Part shown: positions 19,324 through 27,228 of the stretch, piece by piece | Numbering within the stretch: the first letter of the stretch is position 1 | Layout: each line of letters opens with the position of its first letter | Assembly: GCA_003194525.1 (NCBI GenBank) | Contig: NBIV01000177.1 | Coordinates: forward strand, 1 to 64,000 | From: Gracilariopsis chorda | Taxonomy: Eukaryota; Rhodophyta; Florideophyceae; Gracilariales; Gracilariaceae | DNA: 64,000 nt | Reading direction: 5' to 3' | Position numbers and translations under genes: made by a program | Notes under the pieces: model-generated | Databases searched by the model: none | What the model saw: the letters and a program-made list of their open reading frames with translations, nothing else | What the model was told of the DNA's origin: nothing

Positions 19324-22300
19324 CCCCGTGCTCACAGAGTGAACATTTTAGTTCACCCAAAAGTGGGGTGAGTTTTGGAGAATTTTGGCGAATTCTCGGT
19401 TGCAGAGAGAACGTCTCTCGACGACGGGTGATGTTCATTCTGTGTGTCTCCCAGATATTCTCTATCCCTCTCCGACGGTAAGCCCTATTCCTTAACGATC
19501 TCGAGAGAGCATTTGCTTCCGTACTCGAAGACTGACCAGTTATGTCTCATGAACCAACTCCCATTCTACCTTGCACAGACGCTCTTCGCAATGCAGACAC
19601 CGGCAACCGAACACTTTCAGTCGACAACTACACTGCGGAGATTGACAAAATTTCTGTGGACGCCCATAGCCGTTCTGGAGAGATGCCTGCAACGTCGCCG
19701 CAGCGTTCACAAGGTACCTCTGGCCAGGTAGCCGACAAGGTTACGGGGATGCAAACAGCGACTGTTGCCAATGAATCTCCAAAAGGTCAACACCAACACG
19801 CACTAATACGTTGTAATCGGTCGGCCTCAGAGAACACTAACCCCGAAAACGTGAACGGCAACTACACCAGTGAGTCTGACAAGAAATACAGCGCCACAGA
19901 AAGTAGTTCTGAACAAGATGATAACTTTGAATCAAATTTGTTTACTCCTTCAGATATGGTTATCGATGACAATGAAGTACAAGATTTGCACACCAATAAT
20001 GCACCACAGCACATACCCCATGCGCTGGAGGCCACAAAAATTGCTACAGAAGACTACTGGGCCGGCTTGTTTGTGGAACCAAGTGAGCTTGTGAATGGTG
20101 CTCTAGAACTTGAAGGGAGTGCTACAGATGAGGGTTCATCTACGCCGATGTTAACAGCTGCACAGCGCAGTGATGCTCAACGTGTTGGCGATTTAAGGGG
20201 TTGGAAGTATGCGGACGCCTTTGGTTCGGTCGAACTTTCTCTTGATGATGCTGATGGTCTTTTGGGTACTCGTTTTGTGCAGGAAGCTAATAATGTTGTC
20301 GAGAAGGTCAAACGAGAGGTACGAAGAGCTCGAAATAAGACAGATGCAATTGATGAAATGACGATTTCGCGATTGGATGTGCTCAACATTTTCTTGCCTG
20401 TAAGCGTACTCGAGAAACTCAAATGGCATGTAAACGGTGCTCTCTCAGAGAGACGTATCGAGCAAGCAACAACAGAAGAGCTCCGTGGATGTATAGTAGC
20501 ACATGTGTTAGCTGCATCGTACGGGGTCAGTGTTTCTACCATGACTTCAAGGGATCAGAAAGACTTTTACTTTCAGACTGGTATACAAGGCAAACGCTAC
20601 AACGAAATATGGTCGGCAATTAGCGGTACGAAGGAACTACGTCAGTCCTACGAGGAGCATGGAGCCGGATACTCAAACAAGCCAGTACAAGGAAATCAAC
20701 TGATTACGGAAATGGAGCAAGACCTGGCTGATGTAAACAGAAATTTGGTGTACGTACCACGACACACGATATTCAGCCTTGATGACGATCATCAGCGTTT
20801 ACGGTCTCGTGCTGTAACGCAGCTCACTAACCTTTCCCACATAAACAACCCTGCTAAAGCACTTGGGCCTGTGAATAACGCTCTTTGTTCGGCATTGACT
20901 TCGGCATTCATTGCAAGTCACTACTCAAGACCAGGGGAGAAAATGATTGATGTCTGGGAGCGGCTTGTGCAACTAGTTCAGGGCGCAGCAACACGAGGCT
21001 CAATTCAGGCCATGGTGGATGCAATATTTGCGGCGGATCGTGGATATAACGGAGCCGAACCCATTAACTTTATCAACGACAGACTTGGTGCGACAGGAAT
21101 CGGTACGCACAAGCGAAGTCTTGATTACCCGTTTGTTTTTGGGGAGGGTCCGGTGCGGAAAAAGCACAAGGGCATGTTGGTACAGGAAAAAGGGTGCAGA
21201 GCGGTGTACAGTGCAACGCGATCAGCAAAGGAGAGGTCTGGGAGAGAGGTGCAGGCCATGGTCTACCGTGAGAGCTTCTCAGGCCGAGTTGCCTCAGTGT
21301 ATCATAACAATCAGAAGTTGTTCGGAGCAGATCGGTTCACATTGATCCCAAAGACAGAGTTCACTGGACGTTGCCTAACGGAGGAAGACATTCGGGACTT
21401 GCACTTCGTGTATTATGTTGGACAGGATAATGAAGGCCATAGTCGTGGGCCAGCTGCTCGCTCCACTCGGACATGCCCCTTATATGTTTTCTTTGCCCTG
21501 AACAGAGTAGAGCAGTATACCATACTACAATCAGAGGATCCCGGATGGTTTCTTGCGCGGGCATTTCGGTTCACATCTAGGACGACTCATGGTTTTCTTA
21601 CAGCTTTTTGTACAGACTTTGAAGAGAGTCTTAGGTGTGCCGCAGAAGGATTGAAAGGAAAGGTTATTATGCAGGGCGCAACAGCGTTACCGACAGAGAG
21701 AGACGCTGCCGAACAGATACTACGAAGTAAGTGGAAAGAGGTGATCAATGTTTTTGGAATGCGGGAAACGAATATTAATAGGGATGAGAATGGCGAAAAT
21801 GAAGCAGTTCAGCAAGTAATGGAGGCAACAGCGGACACTTTTCGTCTCCTACGGAAGGAAGAATTGCTCACAATTCTTCGGAGAGTAGGGCAGCGCCAAC
21901 CCTCATCGTTTCTTAAGCAGCAATTAATTGACAAAGTTCTAGACCTACAGAAAGCGGTAGCAGATGGATCACTCACATTATCGGTTCCAGCACAAGCGGC
22001 GCCAGAACTGAGTGAGACGCAGCAATGGGCGTTTCGTACGGAAACGTTTCGCAAACGGTTGTTTGAGGCGTCGCTTGGAGCATGGTTTATGAAGCCATTG
22101 ACTGTTACATCTGGAATGAAAGAAGGATCTGAGAATGAAAGCAAAGTATTGAAGCTGCTCCCAAATTTCTTCGCACAGAACCTTGTGTCACGAGGCGAAG
22201 CATTCCAGGCTGACTATAATATGCGTGAGAACTACAACAGGAGCATCACTATCGAATATATTAGGACTGTGGGTTTATTGGGAGGAAGAGATGTCCTGCT

Positions 22301-23767
22301 TTTGGCTGGTAGTCCGGATGGAATTGTAGGATACCGGGATGGCAGTCAAGCAAACGCTGTGGCTGTTGAGATAAAGACAATGACCTCACTGAGAACTATT
22401 CAGGCCGCGAAGAGCGTGTGTGAAAGCTACTGTGAAATTGTGCATTTGTCAGGGATTGGCTACTCTGAGTATGCTACAAGACTATTTCATAAACTCGTGC
22501 CAACCTCAGCCTATCGATTGCAATGCATGCATCACGCAGCGGTGCTTGGGAATGAGAAGGTCATATTTGTTGTTGCCAAAGGCTGCAACACTGGCGTGGG
22601 CGGTATAATTTACGCCGTACTACTCGAATTCTCTCGAAGCATAGTGGCGAACTACAAATTCTGTTTGTCTGGCATACGAAGCTTGGCATTTTCATGGGTT
22701 GGGCAGGAAGCAAAACACATTCCGGATTCTTACGATGATCTTTTGCAGAAAACGTATGCTACTGATTTGTTCTCTTTCGTTTCATTTTATAACATAAGCA
22801 AGGCCTACAAAGATCTTTGCTCGAGGCAAGGGCCGCTTGTTCCTGCTCGAATGATACGACCGACGTGTCTGGTTTACTGGAATCATTTGAAAGGCGGTGT
22901 TGATGAATTTAGTCGAAACATGAAGAACTTGTCTTATACGAATTCATCCGAGAACCCAATCGTTAGCGTTATTGGAAGATTGCTCTGTGCTCAGGTTAAT
23001 AATGCTGGAATTGTATTCAGATTGCTTGCCGCTCGTAACAGAAACTTGCTACCCACAACTATAGACCAATGCAGCATACAAAAGAAGAGCTACAGAAGAT
23101 TGCGACACAATGTTACCAAGTGCATGTCATTTTCTTCTTTTGCAAAGCAATTGGCCAAAGAGTTTGCATTGGAATACAAACGTTTGTCTGTCCAGCAAAC
23201 ATCGTCAGCTTTAGCGTCATCTAACCTTTCGGAAAATGTTGTGATGAAACCGATGTGCACAAGAAATGTCGTACAAAATTATAACAGAGATAATGATGCT
23301 AACAGAAGGTTAGCGAATTCTTCGTTGCATGTAGTAGTAAATGCGAAAGCTACATACTGCTCGCTCTGCTCATTTAGCTATTCTGTTAAACGAGGCAGCA
23401 AAGTGTTTACGAAAAAGGGCGGGTCAAAAGTTGTGCAATGGTGTGGGTTGTGTCGACAACCTGTGTGTTCTTCGTGCTGGGATTCTTGGCATTCCAAACG
23501 TCTTTTGGTTAGGGCGACAATTTCTACAGATGAGCTGCAAGAACTTAAAGAAAAGGCGGAAGCATGGTATCTGAAGCAGACTTCAACGTAAAGACCTGTT
23601 CTTTAGTTTTGTGCATTGAGAGACATGTACGGTGAATCTCTTTCGAGCTGGGTGAGGTTCTACAGCGATCTAGAGAACTTCACTGTTGGGCAATTGGTTC
23701 TCCAAAAATCTCCATAAATCACCGCGTTCTTAGAGTGAACGAAAATGTTCACTTAACCAGCACGGGG
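19324..23767 (+). mobile_element. piggyBac-like TTAA transposon with nuclease-fused transposase
   Basis: The element is 4444 bp and flanked by TTAA at 19320-19323 and 23768-23771. Both ends start CCCCGTGCT, matching the TTAA-CCC rule of piggyBac. The imperfect terminal inverted repeats extend about 100 bp. Each contains an internal palindrome, GTGAACATTTTAGTTCAC on the left and GTGAACATTTTCGTTCAC on the right. One large ORF fills the interior. The ORF is intact and the ends are well matched, so the copy may be complete. Confidence 0.85.
19542..23591 (+). CDS. piggyBac-type DDE transposase with inserted YqaJ-like nuclease
   Basis: This 1349-aa protein would cut and paste its element at TTAA. 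The N-terminal 200 residues are Ser/Asn-rich and disordered. The catalytic core starts with FSLDDDHQRLRSR (D414, like the piggyBac DE...GR motif) and ADRGYNGAEPINF ... GTHKR ... YPF (D499, like DNWFTS ... GTVR). A SAP-like helix pair lies near 769-802. A PD-(D/E)XK nuclease of YqaJ type follows at about 840-1020: GSENE, SPDGIV (D926), VEIKT (E943, K945) and a Gln-containing YRLQCMHHAAV. After that comes VYWNHLKGGVDEFSRNM (D1121), equivalent to the piggyBac YNQTKGGVD motif. The end is a zinc domain, CX2C (1273, 1276), CX2C (1301, 1304), CX2C (1309, 1312) and H1317, like the piggyBac Cys-rich domain. Kolobok elements also use TTAA, but the KGGVD and CRD motifs favour piggyBac. Confidence 0.8.
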   Translation: MSHEPTPILPCTDALRNADTGNRTLSVDNYTAEIDKISVDAHSRSGEMPATSPQRSQGTSGQVADKVTGMQTATVANESPKGQHQHALIRCNRSASENTNPENVNGNYTSESDKKYSATESSSEQDDNFESNLFTPSDMVIDDNEVQDLHTNNAPQHIPHALEATKIATEDYWAGLFVEPSELVNGALELEGSATDEGSSTPMLTAAQRSDAQRVGDLRGWKYADAFGSVELSLDDADGLLGTRFVQEANNVVEKVKREVRRARNKTDAIDEMTISRLDVLNIFLPVSVLEKLKWHVNGALSERRIEQATTEELRGCIVAHVLAASYGVSVSTMTSRDQKDFYFQTGIQGKRYNEIWSAISGTKELRQSYEEHGAGYSNKPVQGNQLITEMEQDLADVNRNLVYVPRHTIFSLDDDHQRLRSRAVTQLTNLSHINNPAKALGPVNNALCSALTSAFIASHYSRPGEKMIDVWERLVQLVQGAATRGSIQAMVDAIFAADRGYNGAEPINFINDRLGATGIGTHKRSLDYPFVFGEGPVRKKHKGMLVQEKGCRAVYSATRSAKERSGREVQAMVYRESFSGRVASVYHNNQKLFGADRFTLIPKTEFTGRCLTEEDIRDLHFVYYVGQDNEGHSRGPAARSTRTCPLYVFFALNRVEQYTILQSEDPGWFLARAFRFTSRTTHGFLTAFCTDFEESLRCAAEGLKGKVIMQGATALPTERDAAEQILRSKWKEVINVFGMRETNINRDENGENEAVQQVMEATADTFRLLRKEELLTILRRVGQRQPSSFLKQQLIDKVLDLQKAVADGSLTLSVPAQAAPELSETQQWAFRTETFRKRLFEASLGAWFMKPLTVTSGMKEGSENESKVLKLLPNFFAQNLVSRGEAFQADYNMRENYNRSITIEYIRTVGLLGGRDVLLLAGSPDGIVGYRDGSQANAVAVEIKTMTSLRTIQAAKSVCESYCEIVHLSGIGYSEYATRLFHKLVPTSAYRLQCMHHAAVLGNEKVIFVVAKGCNTGVGGIIYAVLLEFSRSIVANYKFCLSGIRSLAFSWVGQEAKHIPDSYDDLLQKTYATDLFSFVSFYNISKAYKDLCSRQGPLVPARMIRPTCLVYWNHLKGGVDEFSRNMKNLSYTNSSENPIVSVIGRLLCAQVNNAGIVFRLLAARNRNLLPTTIDQCSIQKKSYRRLRHNVTKCMSFSSFAKQLAKEFALEYKRLSVQQTSSALASSNLSENVVMKPMCTRNVVQNYNRDNDANRRLANSSLHVVVNAKATYCSLCSFSYSVKRGSKVFTKKGGSKVVQWCGLCRQPVCSSCWDSWHSKRLLVRATISTDELQELKEKAEAWYLKQTST

Positions 23768-23771
23768 TTAA

Positions 23772-23937
23772 GGAAGGAGAGACTGCTTGCCTCTGTCACT
23801 ACAGTTTGCACCGACACGCAAATACGTGCACGTGAGCTCCGAATAATCGGATGCATAATCGCTACTGTAGAATCCGACCCTTCCGGACCAGCGGATACCT
23901 ACCGGATACTATATAGAGGCAAGCAGTCTCTCCTTCC
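23772..23937. mobile_element. 166-bp TTAA-flanked MITE
   Basis: Perfect 23-bp terminal inverted repeats beginning GGAAGGAGAGACTGCTTGCC lie at both ends, and TTAA sits on each side (23768-23771 and 23938-23941). It shares one TTAA with the larger transposon, so the two elements stand side by side at one target. The core, 23794-23920, recurs inverted at 24035-24161. Confidence 0.85.
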
Positions 23938-23941
23938 TTAA

Positions 23942-24033
23942 GCAATAAACTTAAGAAGAAATACCGACACACTGATACAACAGACACTTTACATTTCGCG
24001 CGCCACTCGCCCGCTACCGCTGAATCCAGCAAC
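23942..24033 (-). repeat. Right arm of 92-bp palindrome
   Basis: Inverted match to 19228-19319. Before the transposon insertions the locus would have read as a palindrome centred on GCTTAAGC. Confidence 0.85.
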
Positions 24034-24034
24034 A

Positions 24035-24161
24035 GCCTCTATATAGTATCCGGTAGGTATCCGCTGGTCCGGAAGGGTCGGATTCTACAGTAGCGATTAT
24101 GCATCCGATTATTCGGAGCTCACGTGCACGTATTTGGGTGTCGGTGCAAACTGTAGTGACA
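24035..24161 (-). repeat. Inverted copy of the MITE core, without its termini
   Basis: These 127 bases match 23794-23920 on the opposite strand with a single mismatch. The GGAAGG terminal sequence is absent on both sides. The copy interrupts the right palindrome arm after CCAGCAAC. Confidence 0.85.
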
Positions 24162-25087
24162 TGACAGAGTGCCACAGTTTTGCAGCCGTTTTGCACACGC
24201 GTTGGGCGCGCCATGATTGGGCAGGGCGCGGCCAATGGCGGCAATGCGTGCGAACGGCGGCTGCATAAAAAGCAGCGCAGCGCAGCATCAAAAACCGGGT
24301 GCGCCCGTGAGAGAGCGCCACCCCCTCCAACATGACCGCACCGCCGCCGTCTCCAAAGAGCTCCCCGCGTGCGCGTTTTGCGCCGCCGCCTCCACCGCCG
24401 TCGTCTCCGCCGTCGGCCGCCAGTAATGCCGCCGCTCATTCGCCGCCCGCCCCGCCGCCGCTGTCGCCGCCGCTGTCGCCGCCTTCTTCCGTTCCGCCAA
24501 AGGTGAAACGTGACACTGTCCTGCGCGTCGCGCTTGACTCTGGCATCGGCTTCGGCTGCCACGCCGGCTGGGCGTAGAGCCACACGCCCCCCAACAGCTT
24601 GTACCACCACCGCGTTCGCACCCGTTCTGCACCTGTTATAGTAAACTAGCTTGGGAGAAGTGTTGTTTTGTACCCTCAAGTAATAACCCTTGTAGCCGTT
24701 TCTCATACCATACATACCTGCCATGTCACCGTCCATCTTCAAATCGCGCAGCCATTCATCGTTCCGTATATATTCGCCACCCGCAACAATACAAACCTCA
24801 ACGCACTATCATCAAAATTCGCTTCGAATATAAACGTGTCACAAAAAAAATATTATTAAATAAACCGCGCTTCGCAACACGCGCTTGGTCCAACTCAACT
24901 AACAAGTCCTCGTAACCGCCCCTGAGGTCCCACACATGCACAGCCATGCCGCCTACAACGCATCATAAAACATCAAACTCATACTTGTTTCGTCCCCCAC
25001 CACCGTTCACCCCGACCCCTCCCAACTCACCCTCTGCACCGCCGTCACCACCCTCCCCCTCACACTCACCGCTTCTGCACCTTCAGA
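24162..25087. other. Intergenic DNA between transposon cluster and copine-like gene
   Basis: Apart from a short Pro-rich frame at 24332-24577 it holds CCG-rich simple sequence at 24340-24490 and an AT-rich stretch near 24840-24865. The large minus-strand frame here is an artefact of CGG repeats. The stretch just before 25088 is C-rich leader sequence. Confidence 0.45.
24332..24577 (+). CDS. Short proline-rich ORF, tentative
   Basis: From the ATG at 24332 it encodes 81 residues, mostly Pro, Ser and Ala, ending in a non-repetitive stretch RDTVLRVALDSGIGFG. It points away from the palindrome, mirroring the Pro-rich ORF that starts at 18923 on the other side, and both begin MT(S/A)P followed by Pro runs. 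It may be the first part of a disrupted or spliced gene. Low-complexity composition makes this a weak call. Confidence 0.25.
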   Translation: MTAPPPSPKSSPRARFAPPPPPPSSPPSAASNAAAHSPPAPPPLSPPLSPPSSVPPKVKRDTVLRVALDSGIGFGCHAGWA

Positions 25088-26290
25088 ATGCATCTCCCCC
25101 ACCTCGCTCAAATCGAGCTTCGTTTCTCCGCCAACAACCTGGCAAACAAGGATCTCTTCTCCCTCTCCGACCCCTTTCTCGTCTGTCACACCCTTCGTAA
25201 CGGATTACCGGTCGACAGAATAGGTCGCACCGAAACTGTTCGGGACGATTTGAACCCGCTGTGGGCCACCACAATCTCCTTCACTTACGACCCTCTGGAA
25301 AACGCCTCCTCCGCTCTTCTCATCGACATTTTCGATCGCGACTCTCCAAGTGACACCGCCCTCTCCAAACACGATTTCCTGGGCCGAGCAGTCCTTCGTA
25401 TCAGCCGCCTCTTGAGCGCTCCAAACGCCCGTCTGGACATTCCCCTCGCTCCTGCGAAGGACATTCTCTTTCCGGCTACCACAACCATATCACTTGTAAC
25501 CGACTCCAACAGCGAGGAGGAACGTCTGGCAAGGGATTCCATGCTCTACGTTGATACCAACCCGTCCCCGCGTCAAACAAATGATCTCCGTCGCGCAACC
25601 ACATCTTCTCGTGCCTCCAAGAACGTCACAGGCACCCTGTCTGTCTTCGCAGAGGTACTCTCTCCGCAGCAGGGAAACACTTTCATATTCCGCGTCTCCT
25701 CCGCAATGCTGCGCGATGCCTCAACCTTGGGTCGTCGCGTCACCCAGTTCTACGAAGTGCAGCGAGAGCGTATCGAGGGTGATCGCACCTCCTGGAGTGT
25801 CGTGTACAGAAGCAAAGATGGCCTAACTGTCAACGCAAACAACTACGTAGTCTTTGACGAATTCGCAATGGCAGAGCGTCAGCTGCACAACATGAATCCC
25901 AAACGCCGTTTGCGCATCGCGTTTTACAAACGTCATACCCGTAAACAACACGAACTCATCAGCTACATCAACACATCAATGCACGACATCATGCAATCTC
26001 GTTTCCGACTTCATGACGTTGCAATTCCACTTGAAGGTCGATACGGCGATGAGGATGCTCTTGGAAATGTTCTTATCCGTCGCATTGACAAGTGGGAGCA
26101 TCCTCCGATTGTACCTGACGTTTCGGACGCCGCTTCTTCTTCATCTTCTACCGATCGGACCGCTACTGTTTACGTGCACCTTCGGGCTGATCATTTCTTG
26201 CACAAGCGTTTTGTTAGTTCGTTGAATGACTCGCCGAGAAATGTCAGCAGAAGGCTACGTCAATTACCAGCGTTCATAACCATGCACTGA
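25088..26290 (+). CDS. Copine-like protein with two C2 domains, lacking the A domain
   Basis: The protein has 400 residues. The first C2 domain (about 5-130) has the calcium-binding aspartates in place: D22 and D28 in loop 1, and D80, D83, D85 and D96 in loop 3 (LLIDIFDRDS...KHDFLG). The phrasing NLANKDLFSLSDPF and NPLWATTISF is typical of copine C2A. A second C2-like domain (about 175-320) has the copine pattern with YRSKDGLTVNANN but lacks the loop-1 Asp pair. Copines normally end in a von Willebrand A domain; here a Ser-rich tail ends at residue 400 and I see no A-domain MIDAS motif downstream. It probably binds membrane phospholipids in a calcium-dependent way. It is convergent with the SppA gene. 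Confidence 0.65.
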   Translation: MHLPHLAQIELRFSANNLANKDLFSLSDPFLVCHTLRNGLPVDRIGRTETVRDDLNPLWATTISFTYDPLENASSALLIDIFDRDSPSDTALSKHDFLGRAVLRISRLLSAPNARLDIPLAPAKDILFPATTTISLVTDSNSEEERLARDSMLYVDTNPSPRQTNDLRRATTSSRASKNVTGTLSVFAEVLSPQQGNTFIFRVSSAMLRDASTLGRRVTQFYEVQRERIEGDRTSWSVVYRSKDGLTVNANNYVVFDEFAMAERQLHNMNPKRRLRIAFYKRHTRKQHELISYINTSMHDIMQSRFRLHDVAIPLEGRYGDEDALGNVLIRRIDKWEHPPIVPDVSDAASSSSSTDRTATVYVHLRADHFLHKRFVSSLNDSPRNVSRRLRQLPAFITMH

Positions 26291-27228
26291 ACACCCGCTC
26301 AATCCTCTCATATCCTCAACCTCGTCGTGAGTCAATTTGACTGCGCCTTTTTCCTCGCCGTGATCATCAAACGACGACGAACAACAAGAGACATGTCCCA
26401 ACTGTCAACTTTCGGCATTCAGCTACAACTTGGTTAGTATATGCTACACAGCTCTTTGCTATCTACGCTTGGTAATGTGTCTGGCGAAAAAGACATGTCT
26501 CTTGTGGTTGAAACGGCTTATTCGCAACTGCCTCGAGACTTCGCTGTAAATAAGACAAGTCCACTCATAACATTTATCAAGTCAGCACGCTCGGCCGTCG
26601 CGAGGGGGCGCTCTGCAATCAACACGCGAATCAACCCCCCGCGGGTGCCATCGAATCTATGCACGCAGCGCGTGTATTGCTGGCAGCTGCCGTGTTGGCG
26701 AATTTCTGTCCTTTCCATTGCTGACGCGGAGCCCCCCTCATGTGGTATAATCTTTCGAGGAAAGATAGTCTATCATACCAAGGTGCCGCCTACAATTAAA
26801 GTATGAAACAACCGCTGCCTGATACCCCCGTGCTTGACCTGAAGCTCACCCCACTCACTGTCACACACGTGATTCTGTACAGTCAGCTCCAAAGGTCGTT
26901 GAATTGTGAAATGCGTCGTTCTTGTCTTCTCTGTCCCAGTCCTGGCCCGACGGTACTCACACTGAGGCGCCCATGTGAGCCATACCAGCTGCCATGGACG
27001 TTGCAAATGCCCAGAGAAACACCGGCACCCAACGAACAGAACGGTTAGCGCAAAGCTTCATCGTTACAGTTAGCCTGTAGCCACTACGATCCACAGCAAG
27101 AGACAACAATTGCTTCTTCACTGTCCGTGCGAGCTAATAGCCGTTGTTCTCGTGGACGCAACACCATTCCACCGGAAGAGCTCATATAAATCAACGTGTC
27201 TTTCGCCCCCGTTGTGTCGTGGCAACCC
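26291..27228. other. Intergenic between convergent genes
   Basis: No confident gene. A possible two-exon small ORF starts at the ATG at about 26393, with a GTTAGT donor near 26435, but the signals are weak. Nothing else is apparent. Confidence 0.3.

Noticed and set aside
18529..19335. Several long overlapping frames on both strands
   Set aside because: They share the GC-rich minisatellite, which lacks stops in several frames; only the ATG at 18923 gives plausible sense.
24014..24742. 242-codon minus-strand frame rich in Arg
   Set aside because: Arg runs come from CGG simple sequence, and the frame crosses the inverted MITE core.
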